A stretch of DNA of 64,000 bases from Paraphaeosphaeria minitans (lineage: Eukaryota > Ascomycota > Dothideomycetes > Pleosporales > Didymosphaeriaceae), in NCBI GenBank assembly GCA_015832175.1, contig WJXW01000002.1, positions 4,092,001 through 4,156,000 of the forward strand. Direction: 5' to 3'. Numbering within the stretch: position 1 is the first letter of the stretch; the number at the start of each line of letters is the position of its first letter. This document shows, piece after piece, positions 1-9,351 of this stretch. The translations under genes were made by a program, and so were the position numbers. The notes beneath the pieces are model-generated. The model saw only the letters and a list, made by a program, of their open reading frames with translations. It was not told the DNA's origin and made no database searches.

Positions 1-1117
1 AGAGAGTGCAAAGGCAGACATCGTGATCCGTAAGTCTTCATTTTGTACAGCAGCGCGAGTATACTCGGCTTGCGATGCCTTGTCCGGCTAGTCGCTGGGA
101 GACACAGGCTCGATGGAGACGAGAGCTACATATCCATCACCGTGTCCCACTCGCACTCGCACCACTTGCTTCATGTCACCGCAACGCTTCTTTGTCATGC
201 ATATCATGGGTACGAACTGACCCCTCCACAGATACAGCAGACGCCTCAGACAACGTCAACGCCGCCAACGCCATCGCCGCCGGCCTAACCTCCGGCCACA
301 CCCCCTCCAACCCAGGCTACTGGCTGCACACCGGCGGCACAGGCATCCTGACCTACTTCGACTCCCGCGACGGCAAGCTCGGCGAGAACTCGGACAAGGT
401 CTTCAACGACCTCGAAGGCGTCGACGAGCTCATCCACCTCCCCAGCGAAGCCTTCCACAGGAACGTCGACGAGATCGTAATCGACTGCGGGAGGAAAGAG
501 GGGGCCAAGGTGAAGACGGCCGTCGTGTGTCCGCCGACGATATACGGTATGTCCATCGATGCCTACGCACGACATCCATTCTCCCTCGCAACACGGGACG
601 GTTCGCTAACGATGGCCAACCAGGCGACGGACGTGGCCCCTCCCTCACCCGCGGCCGCCAAGTCTACGAGCTCGCCAAGTTGACGCTCCAGCGCGGCAAG
701 GGGCCCATCATCGGCCACGGCAAAGCCCGCTGGAACAACGTCCACGTGCACGACCTCGCGCGCGCCTTTGTGCTGCTCGTCGACGCCGCCGTAGCTGGCA
801 AGATGGACGACGGCATCTGGGGCGAACGGGGGTACTACTTCACCGAGAACGGGGAGCACTACTGGGCCGAGCTGTCCGCGCGGATCGCAGAGTCGGCGAA
901 GAAGCAGGGTTTTATCAACTCGGCCGAGACGGAGGCGCTGGATGAGGAGACGGCGAAGAGGGTCGCTGGGTTTGAGAGTATTAGCTGGGGGTTGAATTCG
1001 AGGGGTGAGGCGAGAAGGTTGAAGAAGTTCTTCGGGTGGAAGCCGGCTGAGCGGAGCATTGAGGATGAGGTGGATACTATTGTCAAGAACGAGCATGAGA
1101 GGCTGCAGAAGGAGTAG
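1..1117 (+). CDS. NAD-dependent epimerase/dehydratase-like protein (3' part)
   Basis: The gene starts before the window. Exons read as 1-29, 232-546 and 624-1117, with introns 30-231 (GTAAGT donor, CACAG acceptor) and 547-623 (GTATGT, CCAG); phases join cleanly. Across the first junction the protein reads ADIVIHTADASDN, then GLTSGHTPSNPGYWLHTGG and VVCPPTIYG. This resembles the middle and end of the Rossmann fold of an extended short-chain dehydrogenase (nucleotide-sugar epimerase type, fungal subfamily). The N-terminal GxxGxxG segment lies outside the window, so cofactor binding cannot be checked. The C-terminal part, with a conserved HVHDLARAFVLLVD stretch and a Trp-Gly rich end, fits fungal NAD(P)-binding epimerase-like proteins of unknown substrate. 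The stop codon is at 1115-1117. Family assignment is fairly sure; the substrate is unknown. Confidence 0.8.
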
Positions 1118-2288
1118 GAGTCAAATGGTATATGCAGATACGTAGGCGTCGCCTGATATCTATAATTTATTTGCCGCTCTTACCAATACTGAGCCTTGGT
1201 TCAGGTTCATGGGCCTAGTGAGGCGAGCTAGTGAAGCATGATTACCTGCCTCAACTGTTCCTTTAGAACTCTCGCCCCTCATGTGCACGTGTATTTCGTA
1301 CCAGCCTAAGGATTCTGCGTCCCATCAGCTTTAATCTGAGAGTCTCCCTTCCCTCTTCAGTGGCTTTCTCCCTGGCTGGGGGCATAGCCATTGCTTGCTG
1401 AGAGTCATTGTTGCTCGTTCCTCGCTTCCTCGCTCGTGAACGAGTCCTCAAGAGATTCGGAATTGGTTTCAGAGCTTTGCACTTTTTTCACGTTTTGCAT
1501 GTTTTGCCGATAGGTGCGAGCCTTGCTCAAGCCCAGACATGTTTCCCTTGGGCTTGGCTGACAACTTTGACTTGGCGAGAAACCAAAGAGTCCATTGAGT
1601 ATGACGTGGAATTCGGCTCTGGGGCGCTGCTCTACGTGAGTGCAACCAGGGTCTGCACCACAGCGCTGAGGTGATTTGAAGGTGTTTGATCGAATGCTGT
1701 CAGCGTCTGTCTCAGCGCGTTTCGGTTCGTCGAACGTGTCTGTTTGTGTGATCTCTGTCTTAACGGAAGAAGAAGGAACTGCTAGGGTCAGCAAACATGG
1801 TCATGTTACGATGAGCCTTCCTACAGTAGACATATTAGTATACTTACAACCTACCTTGCATAGATTCAGCTATGTAATTTTGCTTGACTTTGTCTTGTGC
1901 ATCGAGATAGTCTTTGCTGTTGCGGAAGATGGTATCCGCAGCAATCACACCGGAAGCCAATGACCGTAAAGGATATTGAAGAAGAATGCTGGAAGCGTTA
2001 TGGCAGTCATCCTTAAGCTCGGAAGTTGATAGGAACCCCCCATTTGTTCTACTGGAAGCAGGTTCGGAGCGAGCTGCCGGCAGGCCTTGACCCGGGCGAT
2101 TCTAGTGACTGGGTTCGCCCGGCCGAGGAGGTCCGTTGTATTGAACTGTTGGATAGTCTAGTCTATTAGCATATGTGAGAGAATCAAGAGGACGGTGGCG
2201 ATGTGAAGTAAAGAAGGTATCATTATGTCGTGTTGTGACGCTGGTAGCGTCGGGAATCGTATAGGCTACAGGTGTATCCAGTGCCCCC
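1118..2288. other. Intergenic stretch, no supported gene
   Basis: About 1.2 kb between the epimerase stop and the next gene. The open frames here are short and show neither family-like sequence nor usable splice structure. I see no repeat, tRNA or clear regulatory element. Confidence 0.5.
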
Positions 2289-2829
2289 CTATCTCCTTAT
2301 TCCAATCTCACCATCGTCAACCCGGGGATCAACCCTGTTTCCGACATTGGTCGAGTGAGGTCCTATATTTGTGCTTCCGGTAGTGGTGCCGCGGTTGTCG
2401 AGGTCTGAATCGAATCGCGGGTCAAGCTTGTTGCCTAGGTTCGTTCCGTGCGGGCCGTAGTTTGTCGAACCAAGAGTTGCAGACTCGCCTTGAGCATATC
2501 GGTTCACACGCTCGCGATCGGTGTCTTTTGGTGTGACGCCAGCTCCGGTTCCGTGGTAGTGGCCGTGCTCGAACTCATCGACCCCGCGTGCGGCGATGTT
2601 TTGCTGACGGTGCGCGGATTCACGGTCTCCGGTGGCCGAGTCTACTGCTGCATTGACATTTCCACGGATTGCTTCTCCGGTACCCTTAGCCATGTCAGTA
2701 TCGTGGACTACACCGTGAGGTGAGGTGTGGAGAAGACTGTGGAGAATAACAATCTCGACATACGTGAACCATCCCGACGCCTTTCTTGACAGCTGCGCCG
2801 AGCCCCTCGCCAGTATGTGTTCCTGTCAT
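2289..2829 (-). CDS. Small hydrophilic, repeat-bearing stress-type protein
   Basis: Two exons are supported: 2764-2829 (22 codons, start ATG at 2829) and 2289-2684, giving about 153 residues. The intron has a GTATGT donor, an ACTGAC branch point and an AAG acceptor. The ATG seen at 2693 would then be intronic. The joined start reads GVGMVHGTGEAIRGNVNAAV, which fits a family of small fungal Gly/Asn/Asp-rich hydrophilic proteins better than a start at 2693. No signal peptide, membrane segment or cysteine is visible. The C-terminal half holds two copies of a roughly 30-residue unit (GSTNYGPHGTNLGNKLDPR and GSTNIGPHSTNVGNRVDPR). Composition is hydrophilin/LEA-like, so a role in stress tolerance is possible but is inference only. 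Confidence 0.65.
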
Positions 2830-3369
2830 CCTGTATGTACAGTAGGAGTGATGTTGTTAGGCTGCGATGTTGGTGGCTGGGTGGATGTCTAGTAGGAGTG
2901 GTGTTGTTAGGTCGTGATGTTGGGGCGATAGTAATATGGAGGGTTAGGGTTTGGACAGGCTGGTCGGATGGGGCTTTGGGCTTTTATTGAAAAACAGGGA
3001 GCACTCCAGGTGACCCAGGTGTGACGAAAGGGACGATCTCGGAACCTGCTATCCGCGGCGAACAAAACATGAAGTCGCGACTTCCTTGACAGGGCGCGGT
3101 GACATCATCCGGCCGATCCCGGTATTACCGAGTGCATGGGGCATCACAGCCGCATCAAACAGGCAACTGCCAACAGCAAGAGATTTTCGAAGACATTCAA
3201 ACGTAATAACAGCTACATTGCACTTGTGATCAATTCCACTAGCACTAAATTTCCAGCATACTTGATGCTATTGATATCCCAAAATCTCATCCAGTCATAA
3301 GTTCATACACCAGTCCTGATCTTTTAATATCACAACCCACACAACTCTTCTTTCAACGAAAAAAAAAAT
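2830..3369. other. Intergenic stretch with a short direct repeat
   Basis: This lies upstream of the small hydrophilic gene and downstream of aldolase. An imperfect direct repeat of about 32 bp (core AGTAGGAGTGRTGTTGTTAGG) occurs near 2838-2870 and again near 2889-2920. No gene is visible. Confidence 0.5.
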
Positions 3370-3754
3370 CTACACTTTTCCAGCGGTGTAGAAGTCGTCA
3401 AGCGCAACCTCGACACGCTTGGTCATGGTCTTCTCACCCTCACGTACCCAGACACGGGGGTCGTAGTACTTCTTGTTGGGCTTGTCGTCACCGTCAGGGT
3501 TGCCGACCTGGGTCTTGAGGTAGCCCTCCTTGCTCTTGAAGTAGTCGCGGAAACCGTTGCTGTATGCCCACTGCAAGTCAGTGTCAAGGTTGACCTTGAC
3601 AACACCGTACGAGATGGCCTCGCGGAAGTCATCGACGGAGCTGCCAGAGCCGCCGTGGAAGACAAGGAAGACGGGCTTGTCCTCCTTAGCCTTGGTCTGC
3701 TCCTTGACGTAGTCCTGGTGCTTCTTGAGAAGCACGGGCTGGAGCTTGACGTTG

Positions 3755-3786
<32 letters not shown>

Positions 3787-4663
3787 GCCCGCGGCGATGG
3801 AGAAGTACGGTGAGATGGGAGAGAGAGTCTTGTAGATCTCGTAGATGTCTTCGGGCTGGGTGTAAAGGGAGTTGTTGTCAACATCCTCGTTGTTGACGCC
3901 ATCCTCCTCGCCACCGGTGATACCGATCTCCATCTCGAGCCACTGCTTCATGGGAGCAGCACGCTTGAGATACTTGGCCGTGGTCTCGATATTCCAGTCT
4001 ACGGGCTCCTCGGACAGATCGATCATGTGGGAAGAGAAGAGGGGCTCGTTGTGCTCCTTGAAGTAGGCCTCGTCGGCATCGAGCATGCCATCGAGCCACG
4101 GGAGGAGCTTCTTGGCGCAGTGGTCGGTGTGGCTGGAAATGTGTTAGTTTTGCCTTTTTACAGGGCTTCAAATGCTGACTTACAGAACGACGGGAATGCC
4201 GTAGGTGGGGGCAATTGAGCGGATGAAGTGAGCAGCCGCGACGGCACCGGCAACGGATGCAGCCTGGTCCTTGTTGTCTACACCCTTTCCGGCGAAGAAA
4301 GCGGCACCACCTTGCGAGGTCTGGAGGATGACGGGGCTCTTCTTGTCGCGAGCAGCCTCAAGGGAGGCAACCACGGTGGAGCTGGATGTGACGTTGATGG
4401 CGGGGATGGCATAGCCGTTGTCCTTTGCGTGCTGGAACAGCTTGAGGACATCGTCACCAGTGATGACACCGGACTTGCGGGAGAGAACGCTGGCGGGGTC
4501 AGCGAAGACCGAGATGCGGCATGGGCGCGCTGTGAACTCCAGAAGAGATGAAGGGAGCCAAATGTTGCCATTGTGCATTCGGCGCGTCGTCAATCGTCGA
4601 TGGCGCCCGCTCTCACGCCATGCCAGGTGGGGGAGGGGCATTGACTTACTCTTGGGCACCCAT
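3370..4663 (-). CDS. FBA1: Fructose-bisphosphate aldolase, class II
   Basis: This enzyme of glycolysis and gluconeogenesis splits fructose-1,6-bisphosphate into dihydroxyacetone phosphate and glyceraldehyde-3-phosphate in the cytosol. Three exons: 4650-4663 (14 nt, ATG at 4663), 4184-4489 and 3370-4132; 360 residues, the normal length for fungal class II aldolases. The first exon supplies only MGAQ plus two bases; the acceptor before 4489 has a CTGAC branch point. Zinc-ligand motifs are present: HTDHC (formed across the second splice junction), GFGNVHG and FHGGSGSS. The phosphate-binding stretch VNLDTDLQWAY is also seen. The tiny coding first exon followed by a 160-bp intron is easy to miss if only long open frames are read. 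Identification is very secure. Confidence 0.96.
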
Positions 4664-5463
4664 TGTGATGGTAGTTGTGTAGTTGCGTAGTGGTGCGGTT
4701 GGTTCGTGGATGTGAGCTGGCTGTGGATTGTTGTGTCAGAAAAGTCGGAGGCAGAGGATATAAAGGGAGAGAGCTCTGATGTAATTGCTCGATCCACCGG
4801 TGTTGAGGTGAGGTGGGGTTCAGCTTCGCAGTTTCCTTGCGAACCCCACCAAGCCGATGCCGCCGGCGCGACCAAAAGCATCACGCATCAGGGCTGGCAA
4901 CGAATCACGGGACAAGGCAGGCTTACCTGATGAGAGTGAAAGTGGGTAGGCAACTGAAAAGTCTGAAGCAGCCGTGACGTGGGTTGAGCATGAATTTAGG
5001 GGCTGGAGAGTCTCTGCTTCCACGGCCGCGCTGTTGTCGTCGCCCGGCGAGAAGCTCGGCTCAATTGCTGCACGTGTGCCTTTGCCCGATTCTCTCCGTT
5101 TGCGTACGGCTGTGCTCTCAGCGCGTATCCTCTTACCTCGACCCGTGTCGGAAGACTCGAGAATGATCTCGTCACGCGTGAGCATCACGATACTGACGAT
5201 GCTCACGATACGTTCATGACAAGAACCTGCCCGCATTGACATGTTTTGTACACTATCTTTACAGCGAACCGACACAATGTCCGCATCCTCGGCTCCGCGC
5301 CGTAACCGTCTCCCCATGGTACAGGTGCAAAGTCCCCATGAAGACAAACGTGACGGGACAAACATTCAGTTGCGTCCAACACTCCAACACTGCCATCGTA
5401 ACCCACTTCTTCGGCACCAGGCCTTGCGTCTGGCCCTCTGCTAGACATATAGTACACAGCTCG
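4664..5463. other. Intergenic: aldolase promoter side and bL9m 3' side
   Basis: About 800 bp containing the aldolase upstream region and the region after the bL9m stop. No supported gene was found. A 10-bp inverted repeat is listed separately at 5177-5207. A TATAAA-like string near 4761 reads on the plus strand, away from aldolase, so it is not taken as its TATA box. Confidence 0.5.
5177..5207. repeat. Perfect 10-bp inverted repeat (hairpin)
   Basis: CGTGAGCATC at 5177-5186 and its exact reverse complement GATGCTCACG at 5198-5207 flank an 11-nt spacer. It lies between two genes transcribed leftward, about 260 bp past the bL9m stop and 510 bp upstream of the aldolase start. It could be a transcript hairpin or a dyad binding site; function is unknown. 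Confidence 0.6.
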
Positions 5464-6381
5464 CTACTCCTTCGCCCGAATCCGAACTTGTCTTGTCAAC
5501 GGCTGCCCGGCGCCAGGAACTCCGATCTCCACCTTGAACATGCCCAATTGCTTCACCTTGGACGTATCGCCTTCTTCGTGGCCACTCACAAAGTGGACGT
5601 CGTCTTCTGCGAGGATGACACGGGCTGCCTCGTCATTGTGTGCAAGCGCCGACTTGATCGTCGCGACGATGTCTGCAGTCGATACGGACCCGTAGATGGC
5701 GTTTTCGAGCGGCTTGGGCTTGCTCGCTGACATGGCGAAGTTCAGAATGTCTGCTGCGTTGGAAGCACCGTAGCGCTTCGTTTCTGTCTTCTCTTGCTCG
5801 ATGAGCTGTCGTGCGAAGTCGATCGTGGGCGGTACGAAGGTATCGATGAGTTCCATGGATCGCTCAGCCTGGCTTCTGTCAGAACACGTTTACAGAGAGA
5901 CTGAGGAGGGTCCGTACACTGAGCTGCTCGATCTCAATCGGCCGTACATAGTGCTGCCGTGGCCTTGACACCTCGACCTCTTCCTCAGCTTCCTCCAATG
6001 CTGCCTTGACTCCGAAAGTAGCATCGCGGTTCATATCCACATCCTGGGCCTTCAATTGCTTCAGCTGTACGGCGGGTACATAGTCGGCTACGCGCGCGGG
6101 AAACCACTTGTTGCGCATAAGGGCAGGGTTGATGGGAACGTACGATCCTGTCCACCATGGTTAGTGTTTTGCCAGGCAACACTCTCAGCGATCGTACCGG
6201 CACGCCCGTAGCGCGGGATGTCCTCGCGCAGCTTGACGACGATGTTGCGCTCCGCCTCCTTCGCTGCCTTTGAAATGTTGCGCGTCTGCTGCTGCCCCCA
6301 TTGATCCAGCCCCCGCCGCGTCACCCTTCGTATGCATGACGTGCACTGCGGCAGCAGCGATGGCCTGATTGTGGATGCCAT
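5464..6381 (-). CDS. Mitochondrial large-subunit ribosomal protein bL9m
   Basis: Three exons: 6198-6381, 5918-6147 and 5464-5868 (introns of 50 and 49 bp), 272 residues. The chosen start at 6381 gives an N-terminus with Arg and Ser and few acids, as expected for a mitochondrial presequence (contains TRNISKAAKEAERN); an in-frame start at 6432 is possible. After it comes the bacterial L9 N-terminal domain: NIVVKLREDIPRYGRAG, then, across the splice, SYVPINPALMRNKWFPA. This corresponds to the L9 pattern of a VxLLEDV-type strand followed by GxVVxVKxGYARNYLIP. The long C-terminal part is charged and Ala-rich, as in fungal mitochondrial L9 (yeast Mrpl50 family). The gene is divergent from the deubiquitinase gene to its right and shares a roughly 430-bp promoter region with it. 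Confidence 0.9.
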
Positions 6382-6812
6382 GGAGTGTTGCGGTGCTGTC
6401 GACGCCCTGATGACCAGGAAAAGTGCAGCCAAGCTTAGAATTCGAGATACCTTGCGAAGCGGAACACAGCGCGATGCACCCTAGCACATGTCTAGCCGGT
6501 GTGGGCCTAGTGGGCAGACCTCACGAAACAAACGGCAAAGGCTACGATGGATTACAGCCGCCTACTGCGAGAGAGAGAGAGAGCCTTTACCATGGCAATC
6601 CGGGGTAAGTTGGTCTTGCCTGCTGCCCGCGTCTGTCCCCAAAGCCCAGCAACGCCGCCGTCTGCGCCTGCTCTCCCTCCATCTTGCGGCAGTTAGCGAC
6701 ATCGGGCCTACGTGCGTTGCCGCGGCCCACCGGAGGAGCGACCTGCGATTGTCATAGAGTCTTTCACCCGTTGCTGGACTCTCAGTCGCCTTTGCTGCTG
6801 CATCGCGCCGCC
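6382..6812. promoter_or_regulatory. Shared divergent promoter region bL9m / UBP16-like
   Basis: 431 bp lie between the two start codons of oppositely oriented genes. A short GA-rich run (GAGAGAGAGAGAGAG) sits near 6570-6585. No TATA box is obvious. The promoter role is inferred from geometry only. Confidence 0.45.
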
Positions 6813-8615
6813 ATGCCCGAAAAGCCGCTGACCGTAGCGACCTACGCTGCCGGAGCCTCGCTCGCCGCCATCACGCTTGTCTACGTTTTTGGACCTACCT
6901 TCTTTCTCGACGACGAAGCATCGAGCACGCGCAAGAAGGGCGTTGTGGGCCTGAGCAATACCGCCAACGACTGCTTCATCAACTCCATCCTCCAAGCCCT
7001 CGCCGGCCTCCCCGACTTGCGCATATACCTCATCCGCGAATTACACCGGCGGAAGCTTGACGGTCCAGAACTCTACGACGTCGACCCGGAGAAATTGACT
7101 CTCGAGAGGAGGGCCACAAAGCCATGGAAGCTGGAGGGATTGCAAAAGGGCTTGGTCACGCATGCCCTGAAGGAGGTTCTGGACAGCCTCAACGAGCGAC
7201 CCATCTACAGGAAGACGATATCGCCACAGCCCTTTATCCGGGCGCTGGAGCACGCTTTTGGCACGCGCATCAGCAGACAGCAACAGGACGCCCAGGAGTT
7301 CCTTCAGATCGTGACGGAGCGCCTTTGCGACGAGTACCATGCCGGAGCAAAGGCGCGACGGCAAGCACAGACGATCGACTTCCCCAACGGCAGTGCTACT
7401 GTGTCGGAGAGGCTGGAGAGTACCGATCAGTTTGATATTGCCCCGCCCAAAGATGATGCTGCTGCAGCGCCGGACACGGACACTGACGACTCGTCAACCC
7501 CTGAAGAGGGGTTTCCTTTCGAAGGTAAAATCGAATCGCAGATCGAATGTCTAACCTGCGGTTTCAAACCTAAGCCATCATCGTCCGCATTCGTCACGTT
7601 AACACTTAGCGTACCTCAGACATCTTCGACATCACTGAACAAATGTCTCGACGGCGTTTTCAAGGTGGAACACATCGACGATTTCAAATGCGAGTATTGC
7701 CGCTTGGATCACGCAATCAAAAGCAAAGGCAAGGAGTTAGCACGGGCGTCTGCCCCTGAGAGCCAGCGCGCATTGCAATCAGACATTGACAAACTGCAAG
7801 AGGCGCTCGAGAGTGATCCCGAAAAGCCGCCAGAGGGCGTGGAGCTGCCGGACTCGAGCCTGGCTCCTAAGCGTCGAATTGCTCGCCACATGTACATCTC
7901 ATTGTTTCCCAAAGTTCTCGCTCTGCATCTGTCACGTTCTGTCTTCGCGGTCGGCACCGTGTCTACGAAGAATCTTGCCAAAGTAACCTTTCCCGAATCT
8001 CTACCATTGGGAGGCATACTCAATCGCAAAAACTACCGCCTGTTGGGGATGGTAAGCCACAAAGGCACGCACAACAGCGGACATTATGAGTCGTTCCGCC
8101 GCCAAGTCCAACCTATACCGTTTTCTACTCCGCATTCGTTCGGTACCGAAGGTGTGTATAGCATGCAGGGCACTCCCAATCCGTCGGCAGTACAGAGTCC
8201 GCGATTGTCGACTGTCAACCTCCCCAACAGTCCCGGTCGTGGATCGCCTTTTCCCGCAACACCGACCTTAGATTCGCCTTCGACAAGGTCGCTTTCATCA
8301 CAATCGCGGTCCTCCAATCTCTCGCCTTCGATAGCACCTACTGTAATGCCGCGTGAAGAATCCTCCCCAAACCCCTCGTTATCTCCCACATCAGCCTCGG
8401 CACCGCGACCGAAAAGCTTGAAGTCGCTCAAAGGATCGCTCAGGGAAAAGGCATCCGATGCGAATCCGCTCAGGAGGAGATCGAAACGGGCCACCAATCG
8501 CTGGTGGCGGATCAGCGACGAAAAGGTAAAGGAAAGCAAGACGAGCGAGGTGCTCGGAATGCAGAAGGAGGTCTACCTGCTGTTCTACGAGCTCGACAGG
8601 AGGAGCGAGGATTGA
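6813..8615 (+). CDS. UBP16: Ubiquitin-specific protease, UBP16-like, membrane-anchored
   Basis: An intron-less 600-residue cysteine protease that would remove ubiquitin from proteins. The start at 6813 places a hydrophobic segment at about residues 8-30 (ending TLVYVFGPTFF), right before the catalytic domain, as in yeast Ubp16 of the mitochondrial outer membrane. The Cys box reads GLSNTANDCFINSILQAL with catalytic Cys54; the usual GNTC is here ANDC. The His box is SHKGTHNSGHYESFRR with His424, and the closing WWRISDEKV supplies the third catalytic residue. A zinc-ribbon pair (CLTC near 7555 and CEYC near 7692) lies between. A long Ser/Pro-rich insertion (about 8115-8480) separates the His box from the end. 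An in-frame ATG at 6684 would add 43 residues but would bury the anchor. Confidence 0.88.
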   Translation: MPEKPLTVATYAAGASLAAITLVYVFGPTFFLDDEASSTRKKGVVGLSNTANDCFINSILQALAGLPDLRIYLIRELHRRKLDGPELYDVDPEKLTLERRATKPWKLEGLQKGLVTHALKEVLDSLNERPIYRKTISPQPFIRALEHAFGTRISRQQQDAQEFLQIVTERLCDEYHAGAKARRQAQTIDFPNGSATVSERLESTDQFDIAPPKDDAAAAPDTDTDDSSTPEEGFPFEGKIESQIECLTCGFKPKPSSSAFVTLTLSVPQTSSTSLNKCLDGVFKVEHIDDFKCEYCRLDHAIKSKGKELARASAPESQRALQSDIDKLQEALESDPEKPPEGVELPDSSLAPKRRIARHMYISLFPKVLALHLSRSVFAVGTVSTKNLAKVTFPESLPLGGILNRKNYRLLGMVSHKGTHNSGHYESFRRQVQPIPFSTPHSFGTEGVYSMQGTPNPSAVQSPRLSTVNLPNSPGRGSPFPATPTLDSPSTRSLSSQSRSSNLSPSIAPTVMPREESSPNPSLSPTSASAPRPKSLKSLKGSLREKASDANPLRRRSKRATNRWWRISDEKVKESKTSEVLGMQKEVYLLFYELDRRSED

Positions 8616-8838
8616 CGTCGTTCACCCTGCGCGCCGTGATCTCGTTGCCACGTCCGTTGCATGGTTTCGGGAGCGGGGTTTTGGCGGCCTAGGTAATATA
8701 TCTATCGGCTTTGTCGGCTGAGCATGGGAAAGGGGCTTCTCGGCGGGCCGCTGCAGATATTTTTCTTTTTTTTTTCGTGTATATACCAACATAGGAGTTG
8801 GATGTGTAGGATGCATCCCGTCTGTTGATATCTATGGG

Positions 8839-8863
8839 ATTGGATTGGATTGGATTGGATTGG
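8839..8863. repeat. Short ATTGG pentanucleotide repeat, five copies
   Basis: Five perfect ATTGG units (CCAAT on the minus strand) lie in the 3' flank of the UBP16-like gene. The motif matches the much longer array after the gene at 12889-14799. Confidence 0.85.
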
Positions 8864-9133
8864 CCTGCTTACTTGGCTATTTGTCGGCTTGGTCGTGATT
8901 GGTCGCTGTGCCTTGGAGCTTTACATGGAGAAACCTTGGGTGCAACCCCGCCTCTGCTGTAGTCTATCTATACCTACGCCTTCGCATGTGTGATGCAACG
9001 TTTACGGGGATCTGGAGTCACGCTGAGGTCGCAGTAGCAGCACGCCGCAAGCATCGCGGGTGGTCTGGACAGCCTGCGTGCCCTCGTATCGATCTGCAGT
9101 GGACAGCCGGCTAGACTGCGTGATATAAAGTAC

Positions 9134-9134
<1 letters not shown>

Positions 9135-9168
<34 letters not shown>
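9135..9168. repeat. CA dinucleotide microsatellite
   Basis: About 16 uninterrupted CA units, roughly 190 bp before the oxidoreductase start codon. Confidence 0.9.
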
Positions 9169-9351
9169 AAAGTCGTTTCTTCCCCTTTTTGATGTTTGAA
9201 AATCGCCATTCTACCTACAGTACCTACCGCGTCACCCTCGCCGCAGCGCATCACAGCCCAGATCCAGCACCACCGCCACCACCACCGCCCACCCGCACCA
9301 TCCAGACAAACACTCCACACCTAGGTAGTCCACCCCGCCAACCCACCCACC

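Larger units (their letters stand above)
8616..9351. other. Intergenic with ATTGG and CA microsatellites
   Basis: No gene was found. It contains five ATTGG units at 8839-8863, the same unit as the large array at 14891, and a CA dinucleotide run at about 9135-9168. The right part is the upstream region of the oxidoreductase gene. Confidence 0.5.

Noticed and set aside
2940..2960. A TTAGGG-like string
   Set aside because: It is a single copy, not a telomeric or interstitial telomere array.
4755..4770. A TATAAA-like box upstream of aldolase
   Set aside because: It reads on the plus strand, opposite to the aldolase gene.
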